A DNA stretch of 12,884 nt from contig CAKRGM010000049.1 in NCBI GenBank assembly GCA_934330725.1, forward strand, positions 1 through 12,884, read 5' to 3'. Source of the stretch: an uncultured Lachnospiraceae bacterium (GTDB taxonomy: Bacteria > Bacillota > Clostridia > Lachnospirales > Lachnospiraceae). Position 1 is the first letter of the stretch, and each line of letters opens with the position of its first letter. The position numbers and the translations under genes were made by a program. The notes beneath the pieces were generated by a model, which saw only the letters and a list, made by a program, of their open reading frames with translations, was not told the origin of the DNA and did no database searches. Shown one piece after another: positions 6,382 through 12,884 of the stretch.

Positions 6382-6413
6382 AAGCTTCGGAAACTAAATA
6401 AACTTTTAATATA

Positions 6414-6454
6414 AAATCCGCTATACCTGGCGTTTTCCACGGTATAGCGGATTT
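6414..6454 (-). terminator. Intrinsic terminator after the glucokinase gene
   Basis: AAATCCGCTATACC (6414-6427) pairs perfectly with GGTATAGCGGATTT (6441-6454), and the stem continues as TGG/CCA inside the loop. It lies about 28 bp after the glucokinase stop, with a short, interrupted T-run in the minus direction. It marks the boundary between the housekeeping block and the accessory cassette. Confidence 0.75.
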
Positions 6455-6481
6455 AATATCCTATATACACAGCTTTTCACA

Positions 6482-7426
6482 TTACAGTACAAGTCTTGCT
6501 GCTCCATACATTCCTGCATCATTTCCAAGTGTTGCCAGTAATACTTTTGTATTTCTGCTTGGATGGAATACATACTGCTTATAGTATTTTTCAATAAGAT
6601 TTGTGAAATATTCTCCGGCTGCTGAAACGCCTCCTCCTATAAGGAAACATTCAGGATCTACCATACCTGCTGCACAGGCAAGTCCTTTTCCAAGATAACG
6701 TGAAACGTATTCTGTAATCTGTATTGCAAGAGAATCTCCATCTTTTGCTTCATCAAATATGAGTTTTGCTGAGATATAAGGTGCTTTCCTTAATGTAGAA
6801 GGTGTATCTGTATCATTAAGCATTCTGTTTGCCACTCTTACGATACCCGTAGCAGAAGCAACCTGCTCAAGACATCCTTTCTTTCCACAGTTACATACTT
6901 CTTTTTCCCCTTCGACAACCGGAATATGTCCGATTTCTGCAGCTGCTCCATTAAATCCATTAAGTGGTTTGCCATTTATTATGATACCACCGCCAACGCC
7001 TGTACCAATTGTAACAAGCATCATGCTTGAATATCCTGCTGCGCCGCCCTTCCAGTATTCGCCAAGGGCTGCCATGTTGGCATCATTTCCAACTTTTACA
7101 GGAACGCCAACTTTTGCTTCCATTTCAGTTTTGACATTAAAAACGCCCCATCCTAAATTAACACACTTGTTTACAACGCCATCATCTCTTACAGCCCCCG
7201 GAATACCCATGCCGACACTAATGATGTCTTCTTTGCTTACGCCTTCCTTTTTGCATATTTCCTCAATATGGGCTTTAATGTCATCAAGAATATAGCTTCC
7301 GCCTTCATCTTTTCTTGTAGGTATCTCGTCTTTATATACAAGCTCTCCTTCTGCAGTAAAGAAACCACATTTACTTGTTGTACCACCTATATCAATACCA
7401 AAACAATATTTACTCATCTTCTTCAT
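6482..7426 (-). CDS. glk: Glucokinase, ROK family
   Basis: 314 residues, normal ROK-kinase length; phosphorylates glucose with ATP in the cytoplasm at the entry to glycolysis. Seen: phosphate-binding loop GIDIGGTTSK at 10-19; GMGIPGAV (72-79); catalytic Asp115 in GNDANMAALGEYW; TIGTGVGGGIIING (139-152); sugar-binding E164 and H167 in AAEIGHIPV; and the ROK zinc motif CNCGKKGCLEQ (C178, C180, C185, with E187). The C-terminal phosphate motif is FLIGGGVSAAGEYF. No helix-turn-helix is present, so it is a kinase, not a ROK repressor. The gene overlaps the 3' end of hprK. A start at M4 (7417, MSKYCFGID, overlapping the hprK stop as ATGAGTAA) is equally plausible, as M1 has its GGAG only about four bases away. 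Glucose specificity is inferred from the family. Confidence 0.9.
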   Translation of the reverse strand: MKKMSKYCFGIDIGGTTSKCGFFTAEGELVYKDEIPTRKDEGGSYILDDIKAHIEEICKKEGVSKEDIISVGMGIPGAVRDDGVVNKCVNLGWGVFNVKTEMEAKVGVPVKVGNDANMAALGEYWKGGAAGYSSMMLVTIGTGVGGGIIINGKPLNGFNGAAAEIGHIPVVEGEKEVCNCGKKGCLEQVASATGIVRVANRMLNDTDTPSTLRKAPYISAKLIFDEAKDGDSLAIQITEYVSRYLGKGLACAAGMVDPECFLIGGGVSAAGEYFTNLIEKYYKQYVFHPSRNTKVLLATLGNDAGMYGAARLVL

Positions 7427-8360
7427 TTTCTCCTCGCATTAGATTTTCCTGTACTTTCTTGTATAACTCTTTGGCTGCATTATAACCCATCTTTTTCTGT
7501 CTGTGGTTAACAGCTGCAGCTTCTACGATAACAGCAAGATTACGTCCCGGTCTTATCGGAAGTGAGTGACATACCACCTTATTGCCAAGATATTCTGTAT
7601 ACTCTTCTTCAAGACCCATTCTGTCATATTCCTTCTCACGGTTCCAGTCCTCAAGTTTAATGACCATGTCTATCTGCTGTGTCTCTTTAACACTTTCAAC
7701 ACCGAAAAGTGTCTTAACATCAAGGATACCAATTCCCCTGAGTTCAATAAAATACTTTGTTACTCCCGGTGATGTACCAATAAGTGTATCATCGCTGACT
7801 TTTCTTATCTCAACGGCATCATCTGATACAAGACGGTGTCCTCTCTTTATAAGTTCAAGGGCTGCCTCGCTCTTTCCGATTCCACTCTCACCTGTAATAA
7901 GAACGCCTTCACCATAAACATCAACTAAAACCCCGTGTATTACTATACATGGTGCAAGCTGAACTTTAAGCCATCTTATTACCTCAGCCATAAATGATGA
8001 CGTGGACTGCGCTGACATAAGAAGCGGAATTCCGTAACGCTCTGCTATATCAATTACCTCCTGTTCAGGAGCAAGATTCCTGCAGAATACAATACACGGA
8101 ATATTACTTGATATGAGCTGCTCATATCTTTTAACTCTTTCATCCTTCTCAAGACTATTCAAATATGATGTCTCGACATTACCTATTATCTGAATTCTGT
8201 CATTGTCAAACTGGTTATAAAAACCTGTAAGCTGTAATGCAGGTCTGTTGACATCAGGTACATTAAGCCATATTTTCTTTGTATCGATTCCAGGTGTAAG
8301 GATCTCAAGATTCATCTTTTTTACGACCTTCGATAACTTTACTTTTGCTGTAATATCCAA
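7410..8360 (-). CDS. hprK: HPr kinase/phosphorylase
   Basis: 316 residues, full length. Phosphorylates, and dephosphorylates, Ser46 of the PTS carrier HPr, the central switch of carbon catabolite control in Firmicutes. Seen: N-terminal domain; catalytic His142 (VIHGVLVD); Walker A GESGIGKS at 157-164; SDDAVEI (D180, D181); and the HprK signature IELRGIGILDVKTLFG at about 205-220; then the C-terminal NRPGRN-like segment PIRPGRNLAVIVEAAAVNHR. The start is a TTG (8358-8360) with GAGG seven bases upstream; the next in-frame ATG (M16) would remove conserved N-terminal residues. It lies 77 bp after uvrC and overlaps glk, so sugar sensing and glucose phosphorylation are co-expressed. Confidence 0.95.
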   Translation of the reverse strand: MDITAKVKLSKVVKKMNLEILTPGIDTKKIWLNVPDVNRPALQLTGFYNQFDNDRIQIIGNVETSYLNSLEKDERVKRYEQLISSNIPCIVFCRNLAPEQEVIDIAERYGIPLLMSAQSTSSFMAEVIRWLKVQLAPCIVIHGVLVDVYGEGVLITGESGIGKSEAALELIKRGHRLVSDDAVEIRKVSDDTLIGTSPGVTKYFIELRGIGILDVKTLFGVESVKETQQIDMVIKLEDWNREKEYDRMGLEEEYTEYLGNKVVCHSLPIRPGRNLAVIVEAAAVNHRQKKMGYNAAKELYKKVQENLMRGENEEDE

Positions 8361-8402
8361 AACCTCACCTCATTTCACACTATTTAAAACAAACTATAAT
8401 AT

Positions 8403-8431
8403 ATTCTATCATATACGGCACGAAAAATGAA
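8403..8431 (-). promoter_or_regulatory. Weak candidate promoter of hprK
   Basis: Minus strand TTCATT (8426-8431), 17 bp, TAGAAT (8403-8408). The -10 is 5 of 6 but the -35 only 3 of 6. hprK may instead, or also, be read from the uvrC promoter. Confidence 0.3.
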
Positions 8432-8437
8432 TGCTAT

Positions 8438-10258
8438 TTAATGAAAATACTTATATATATTTTCTGCAACTTTCCGGGTTATTCCATCCGCTTTCATAAG
8501 CTCATCAACAGAGGCATTTCTTATTTTATCTATATCAAGAAAATGCTTCATTAGTGCTTTTCTTCTCGCCGGTCCGATACCCTCAATATTATCAAGCACT
8601 GAATTGACCTGTACTTTGCTTCTTAAGCTTCTGTGGTATTCTATTGCAAAACGGTGTGCCTCATCCTGTATTCGCGTAACAAGCTTAAACCCTTCACTGT
8701 TTTTATCGATTGGTATCTCCACATTGTTGTAATATATACCTCTTGTCCTGTGAAAATCATCCTTTACCATACCACACACCGGTATACTAAGTCCCAGTTC
8801 GTGCATTACCTCCAGTGCAATATTTACCTGGCCTCTTCCACCATCCATTAAAATGATATCCGGATAAATGTAGAATCTGCTGTCATTTTCAAGACCTCTT
8901 TTGAATCTTCTCGTAAGCACTTCTTTCATGCTCCTGTAATCATCAGGCCCTTTAACGGTCTTTATCTTAAACTTTCTGTAATCATTTTTCTTTGGTCTTC
9001 CATCTTCAAATACTACCATTGAACCAACGGACTCAATACCATTTGTATTGGATATATCATAGGCTTCAGCACGCCGCAGATTTTTTAATCCCAGCCAGTC
9101 CGCGATTTCATTCATCGCACCAACCGTTCTTTTTTGTTCACGCTTTATCTTTTCACCATCCTGGATAAGTACAAGACTGGCATTCTTATACGCAAGCTCA
9201 ACAAGCTTTTCCTTGGTTCCCTTTTTAGGAATAATTATATTTACACGACGTTTTTTTATATCACTTAACCAGTCAGCTATTACCTCACTGTCCTCTATCT
9301 GTGTCTGGAGCATGATATTTGAAGGAATATATGGCGTTCCACCATAGTACTGCTTAATAAACTGTGACAATATTTCTTTTTTTGTATCACCCTGGGCAAC
9401 ATTCATATGAAAATGCTCTCTTCCAAGAAGCTTTCCACCTCTTATGAAAAACACCTGTACAACTGCATCCGTGCCATCTGATGCACAGGCAATAACATCA
9501 CGGTCCTCATTGTCATCTGATGTTATTTTCTGTTTCTGTGCAACCTGTTTTACACTGTTTATAAGATTCCTGTATCTGGCTGCCTCCTCAAATTCAAGCT
9601 TTTCGGATGCATTCTGCATGGATTGCGTAAGATCTCTGATAATAGGAGCATAATCACCATTCAAAAATTTCATTACGTTATCAACTGATTTCCTGTATTC
9701 CTCTTTGCTTATATACCCCTGACATGGCGCACTGCACTGCCCGATATGATAATTAAGGCACGGCCTGTCCTTTCCGATATCTTTAGGCAGACTTCTGTTA
9801 CATGTCCTAAGCTTATATATCTTACACAAAAGCTCAATCGTATCCTTTACTGCTGATGCCGACGTATATGGTCCAAAGTATTTACTGTTATCATGTTTCA
9901 TATCCCTTGAAAATAATACTCTTGGAAAGCTTTCTTTTACGGTTACTTTAATAAACGGATAGCTTTTATCATCCTTAAGCATCGTATTATATTTAGGCCT
10001 GTGCTCTTTTATAAGATTGCTTTCAAGTACAAGTGCCTCAAGCTCAGAATCCGTTATTATATATTCAAAATATGCAATCTGTGAAACCATTTTTATAATC
10101 TTGGCAGAATGGTTTCTGCTGCTCTGGAAATACTGTCTTACTCTGTTTTTAAGACTTACAGCTTTTCCAACATATATTATCGTATCGTGTTTATCATGCA
10201 TAAGATAGACTCCCGGTTTTCCCGGAAGCTTCTTTAATTCTTCTTCTAAATCAAACAT
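8438..10258 (-). CDS. uvrC: Excinuclease ABC subunit C
   Basis: 606 residues, standard length. Makes both incisions around a lesion in nucleotide excision repair, recruited by UvrB. Domains: GIY-YIG nuclease (GVY 16-18, YVG 29-31, R39, E79); a cysteine set C153-x13-C167-x7-C175-x3-C179 that fits the UvrC iron-sulphur cluster; UvrB-binding UVR motif at about 207-241; RNase H-like nuclease with D401 (AYDISNTNG), D472 (LMDGGRGQ) and H535 (DEAHRFA); tandem helix-hairpin-helix at about 553-606 (NIEGIGPARRKAL, ADGITRKVAENI). The start MFDLEEELKKLPGKPGVYLM is the usual UvrC N-terminus, though no Shine-Dalgarno is well placed before it: the nearest GAGG is about 17 bases upstream. First gene of the uvrC-hprK-glk run. 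Confidence 0.97.
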   Translation of the reverse strand: MFDLEEELKKLPGKPGVYLMHDKHDTIIYVGKAVSLKNRVRQYFQSSRNHSAKIIKMVSQIAYFEYIITDSELEALVLESNLIKEHRPKYNTMLKDDKSYPFIKVTVKESFPRVLFSRDMKHDNSKYFGPYTSASAVKDTIELLCKIYKLRTCNRSLPKDIGKDRPCLNYHIGQCSAPCQGYISKEEYRKSVDNVMKFLNGDYAPIIRDLTQSMQNASEKLEFEEAARYRNLINSVKQVAQKQKITSDDNEDRDVIACASDGTDAVVQVFFIRGGKLLGREHFHMNVAQGDTKKEILSQFIKQYYGGTPYIPSNIMLQTQIEDSEVIADWLSDIKKRRVNIIIPKKGTKEKLVELAYKNASLVLIQDGEKIKREQKRTVGAMNEIADWLGLKNLRRAEAYDISNTNGIESVGSMVVFEDGRPKKNDYRKFKIKTVKGPDDYRSMKEVLTRRFKRGLENDSRFYIYPDIILMDGGRGQVNIALEVMHELGLSIPVCGMVKDDFHRTRGIYYNNVEIPIDKNSEGFKLVTRIQDEAHRFAIEYHRSLRSKVQVNSVLDNIEGIGPARRKALMKHFLDIDKIRNASVDELMKADGITRKVAENIYKYFH

Positions 10259-10345
10259 ATTATATCAATTTTATTCCTCATGTATTTATATTTACCATAA
10301 TTGTCCTGTTCCTTTAAAAACACTTTCTAAAAGACAGCACTCATA

Positions 10346-10374
10346 TTGTATAATTGCCCGAAAAATATTATACT
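10346..10374 (+). promoter_or_regulatory. Candidate plsC promoter
   Basis: TTGTAT (10346-10351), 17-bp spacer, TATACT (10369-10374) on the plus strand, 62 bp before the plsC start. Its -10 box overlaps the -10 box of the oppositely directed uvrC promoter. Confidence 0.5.
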
Positions 10375-10396
10375 ATAAACAGATAAAAATTGTCAT
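10367..10396 (-). promoter_or_regulatory. Candidate uvrC promoter
   Basis: Minus strand ATGACA (10391-10396), 18-bp spacer, perfect TATAAT (10367-10372). Predicts a leader of about 100 nt before uvrC. It overlaps the plsC promoter in antiparallel orientation. Confidence 0.6.
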
Positions 10397-10436
10397 AAAT
10401 TTTAAATTACACATGACAGTAGAAGCGAGGATTAAA

Positions 10437-11141
10437 ATGAAACGTATATTTTTAATGTTTTTACGGAATTTTTTTGCATTATTTGTGATACTTCCAAAAT
10501 TATCGTATTATGCACATCATGCTGATAAATACAGCGATGAATTTCTTTACAGCTATCTGCAGATGATTACTTTCAGAGCTTTAAAGGGTGGAAAAGTTCA
10601 TGTAAAGGTATCCGGAAAAGAAAACCTTCCAAAGGATAAAAACTTTATTTTCTATCCAAACCACCAGGGATTTTTTGATGTACTTGCAATAATCGCAGTA
10701 TGTGATACACCTTTTTCTGTTGTCTATAAAAAACAGTTAAAGCACATTCCATTTTTAAGTAATGTATTCCGCTGTTTAAGAGCAATAGATATTGACCGTG
10801 ATGACATAAGACAGTCACTGACTGTTATTAATGATATGGCTTCAAAAGTAAAAGATGGAAAGAATTTTCTTATATTTGCCGAAGGTACAAGAAGCCGTGA
10901 CGGCAACAATCTTCTTCCATTTAAGGGTGGTTCATTTAAAGCCGCCTACAAGGCTAAATGTCCTGTTGTGCCGGTTGCACTGATTGACACTTACAAGGTA
11001 TTTGATATCGGCAAAACTAATGAAGTTACAGTTGAAGTAAAATTCCTGCCACCAATTGAATATGAAGATTACAAGCCTATGAAATCACATGAGCTTGCAG
11101 AAGTTGTTCATGACAGGATTCAGGATGCGATTCCTAAATAA
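10437..11141 (+). CDS. plsC: 1-acyl-sn-glycerol-3-phosphate acyltransferase
   Basis: 234 residues from the ATG at 10437, which has GAGG six bases upstream; the frame also opens eight codons earlier (10413), but that ATG has no ribosome site. Transfers a fatty acyl group to position 2 of lysophosphatidic acid, giving phosphatidic acid for membrane lipids. Seen: hydrophobic N-terminus that would anchor it to the membrane; HX4D motif NHQGFFD (H76, D81); FRCLRAIDIDRD; FAEGTRSRDG (EGTRS at 149-153); PFKGGSFKAA; and VVPVAL. These are blocks I-IV of the LPLAT family. It is monocistronic here, divergent from uvrC, and ends in a terminator shared with the convergent dehydrogenase. Confidence 0.92.
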   Translation: MKRIFLMFLRNFFALFVILPKLSYYAHHADKYSDEFLYSYLQMITFRALKGGKVHVKVSGKENLPKDKNFIFYPNHQGFFDVLAIIAVCDTPFSVVYKKQLKHIPFLSNVFRCLRAIDIDRDDIRQSLTVINDMASKVKDGKNFLIFAEGTRSRDGNNLLPFKGGSFKAAYKAKCPVVPVALIDTYKVFDIGKTNEVTVEVKFLPPIEYEDYKPMKSHELAEVVHDRIQDAIPK

Positions 11142-11150
11142 GATATAAGA

Positions 11151-11205
11151 AAAAAAGATGCCCTCAGTACTCCGTTTTGGAAGTCGTACTTCGGGCATCT
11201 TTTTT
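11151..11205. terminator. Bidirectional terminator between plsC and the alcohol dehydrogenase
   Basis: AAAAAAGATGCCC (11151-11163) pairs with GGGCATCTTTTTT (11193-11205), with an inner AGTAC/GTACT helix (11166-11170 / 11186-11190). There is an A-run on one side and a T-run on the other, so the hairpin can end both convergent transcripts. It lies 9 bp after the plsC stop and about 65 bp after the dehydrogenase stop. Confidence 0.85.
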
Positions 11206-11242
11206 CTTCTGCGCTTCTTTTGGATGTCTGCTTTGGGCATCT
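11175..11242 (+). repeat. Imperfect tandem copy of the terminator right arm
   Basis: The segment TTTTGGAAGTCGTACTTC (start of 11175-11200) recurs as TTTTGGATGTCTGCTTTG (start of 11218-11242); both end in GGGCATCT. The period is about 43 bp. The second copy adds another GGGCATC arm without its own partner. Confidence 0.5.
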
Positions 11243-11269
11243 CAAATATGTATGCTTGTTATAAATTGA

Positions 11270-12481
11270 TTAGAAATCAACTTCTGTATCATAGTAGCAG
11301 CACTTAAGGAGTTTTTCCATTTCTTCCTGGCTTGGCTGACGTGGGTTTGAACCTGTACATGCATCAAGAATTGCATTAGCTGCAATATCAGGAAGTTTCT
11401 TTAAGAATTCATCTTCAGGAACGATTCCTTCTTCGGCAGGAAGTCCACCTTCGCCATAGTTTTTAATTGCGTGTGGAATATTTAATTCATCATTCATCTT
11501 ACGAACTTTTTCAATCAGCTTATCAATCTTTTCTTCTGTTGTGTTTCCACCAAGATTAATAAAGTCAGCAATCTTTGCATAACGCTGTGCAGCAACAGGG
11601 TCTTTTGCATTGAACTTAATAACCTTTGGAAGGTACATTGCATTAGCTGCACCATGAATGATATGTCCTTTTTCAAAAGCTGCACCTGTCTTATGAGCCA
11701 TTGAATGAACTATACCAAGTAATGCATTTGAAAATGCCATACCTGCAAGACACTGTGCATCATGCATCTTATGTCTTGAATCCATATCCTTGTTGTATGA
11801 CTTAACAAGGTTTTCATCAATCATTTCAATTGCATGAAGTGCCAGCGGATCTGTATATTCACAGTTTGCTGTTGAAACATAAGCTTCAATTGCATGTGTA
11901 AGTGCATCCATACCTGTATGTGCAACAAGCTTAACAGGCATTGTTTCTGCAAGTTCAGGATCAACAATTGCTACATCAGGTGTTATCTCGAAATCAGCTA
12001 TAGGATACTTAATTCCCTTATGATAATCTGTAATAATTGAAAATGCTGTAACCTCTGTTGCAGTACCTGATGTTGATGATATTGCACAGAAATGTGCTTT
12101 CTTTCTAAGTGGCGGAATACCAAATACCTTACACATTTCTTCAAATGTTATATCAGGATATTCATACTTAATCCACATAGCTTTGGCTGCGTCGATAGGT
12201 GAACCACCACCGATTGCAACAATCCAGTCAGGCTGGAAATCTTCCATTGCCTTTGCACCCTTCATAACTGTTTCCACTGATGGATCTGATTCGATTCCTT
12301 CAAAAAGACAGACTTCCATTCCAGCTTCCTTTAAATAAGCTTCTGCCTTCTGAAGAAAACCATTACGCTTCATTGAACCACCACCTACACAGATGATAGC
12401 CTTCTTTCCTGTAAGACTCTTTAAAGCCTCCAATGCTCCTTCGCCATGATAAACGTCTCTTGGTAATGTAAAACGCTGCAT
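11270..12481 (-). CDS. Iron-containing alcohol dehydrogenase
   Basis: 403 residues, whole length of the group III (Fe-ADH) family. Reduces aldehydes to alcohols, or the reverse, with NAD(P)H, as in fermentative ethanol or butanol formation. Seen: nucleotide-binding CVGGGSMKRNG (31-41) and AIGGGSPIDAAKAMW (89-103); SSTSGTATEVTAF (135-147); metal ligands D192 and H196 in GMDALTHAIEAYVS, H259 in GIVHSMAHKTGAAF and H276 in IIHGAANAMYLP. The GGGSPIDAAKAMW and FGIPPLRKKAHF segments resemble the dehydrogenase half of AdhE, but there is no aldehyde dehydrogenase half, so it is a stand-alone enzyme; substrate is not certain. ATG at 12481 has GGAGG seven bases upstream. Single gene, ended by the terminator shared with plsC. 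Confidence 0.93.
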   Translation of the reverse strand: MQRFTLPRDVYHGEGALEALKSLTGKKAIICVGGGSMKRNGFLQKAEAYLKEAGMEVCLFEGIESDPSVETVMKGAKAMEDFQPDWIVAIGGGSPIDAAKAMWIKYEYPDITFEEMCKVFGIPPLRKKAHFCAISSTSGTATEVTAFSIITDYHKGIKYPIADFEITPDVAIVDPELAETMPVKLVAHTGMDALTHAIEAYVSTANCEYTDPLALHAIEMIDENLVKSYNKDMDSRHKMHDAQCLAGMAFSNALLGIVHSMAHKTGAAFEKGHIIHGAANAMYLPKVIKFNAKDPVAAQRYAKIADFINLGGNTTEEKIDKLIEKVRKMNDELNIPHAIKNYGEGGLPAEEGIVPEDEFLKKLPDIAANAILDACTGSNPRQPSQEEMEKLLKCCYYDTEVDF

Positions 12482-12813
12482 ACTTGTACCTCCATATTTT
12501 ATATAATTTTTACTGCTTTATGCATAACACACTCAATATTTATGCAATACCCCAGGATGAAATTCTTTATTTGATAAAAATATTTCAACTTCCCCAGTGT
12601 TGTATACTTTTTTCAATATTATTTTAGTGCATTTGCATACCATTCAACTCATCAACAGAGCTGTATTTATAAATATTATACAATTTGATTTTTCCCTTTT
12701 CAAGTAATTGATGATATTTTATCATTATTTTATAAATTATTTGTTACAGTTCAATCGTGAGCCATGGCAAATTGTCTTTATAATTGTTTTTCTCCTCTGA
12801 TTCTGTAAAAAAA
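12482..12813. other. Upstream region of the alcohol dehydrogenase, no gene seen
   Basis: About 330 AT-rich bases. TTTATGCA occurs twice as a direct repeat (12517-12524 and 12539-12546, 22 bp apart). TTGATAAAAATATTTCAA (12571-12588) is a weak match to the redox repressor Rex site. No confident -35/-10 pair and no small ORF with a ribosome site was found. Confidence 0.4.
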
Positions 12814-12839
12814 GGGGCTGTGAAAAAAGAATAGTCCCG

Positions 12840-12884
12840 AAAAAAAGAAAGACCAAGAGTTTATAATGAACTCAAGGTCTTTCT
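12840..12884 (-). terminator. Terminator of a leftward gene beyond the right edge
   Basis: AGAAAGACC-AA-GAGTT (12846-12861) pairs with AACTC-AA-GGTCTTTCT (12869-12884), 14 pairs with one internal 2x2 mismatch and a 7-nt loop. In the minus direction it is followed by a T-run (TTTTTT, 12845-12840). The right arm ends at the window edge. Confidence 0.65.

Noticed and set aside
6969..7917. Plus-strand frames opposite glk and hprK
   Set aside because: Low-complexity Pro/Ser/Thr translations typical of antisense to real genes; no start signals.
10413..10436. plsC starting at the ATG at 10413
   Set aside because: No ribosome site before it; GAGG six bases before the ATG at 10437 decides the later start.
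1..12884. CRISPR array, tRNA, rRNA or riboswitch
   Set aside because: No regularly spaced repeats, cloverleaf-like sequence or known riboswitch core was seen on either strand by eye.

Overview
The window looks like a low-GC Clostridia chromosome, most likely Lachnospiraceae. The reasons are the AT-rich, Shine-Dalgarno-led genes, the uvrC / hprK / ROK-glucokinase run, an AgrC/LytTR-type two-component system, and an iron alcohol dehydrogenase typical of gut anaerobes. The family assignment is an inference from gene content and protein style, not from a search.

Right half (about 6.4-12.9 kb) is ordinary housekeeping. Going leftward on the minus strand, uvrC (excision repair nuclease), hprK (HPr kinase/phosphorylase) and a ROK glucokinase form a tight block; the last two overlap. 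A hairpin terminator follows the glucokinase. Divergent from uvrC is a plus-strand 1-acyl-glycerol-3-phosphate acyltransferase (plsC-like). The uvrC and plsC promoters overlap on opposite strands, with interlocking -10 boxes. plsC runs into a minus-strand iron alcohol dehydrogenase, and the two share a bidirectional terminator. The right edge holds a hairpin plus T-run that would end a leftward gene lying outside the window, next to a possible insertion-sequence end.

Left half (about 0-6.4 kb, all minus strand) is an accessory cassette with visibly lower GC. It has two transcription units. The upstream unit encodes a LytTR response regulator and an AgrC/HPK10-type sensor kinase and ends in a strong terminator. 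The downstream unit encodes a small secreted protein resembling the DUF2712 type, a membrane-anchored protein with an outside domain, three six-helix permease-like proteins and an ABC ATPase that runs off the left edge. Between the units is a textbook LytTR operator: two 9-bp direct repeats 12 bp apart, 29 bp upstream of a -10 box. This links the regulator to the secretion/ABC operon, so the cassette reads as a sensor-controlled secreted-protein plus ABC-transporter system, of the kind seen around bacteriocins and antimicrobial-peptide immunity.

The cassette also appears to be decaying. The sensor kinase and the response regulator are each cut by one in-frame TAA. The receiver domain seems to have lost a few residues of beta strand 3 just before the phospho-acceptor Asp. 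The ABC ATPase stops resembling its family after about 79 residues. The effector genes (secreted protein, anchored protein, three permeases) are open and well formed. No agrB or agrD homologue is present, so the inducing signal is unknown.
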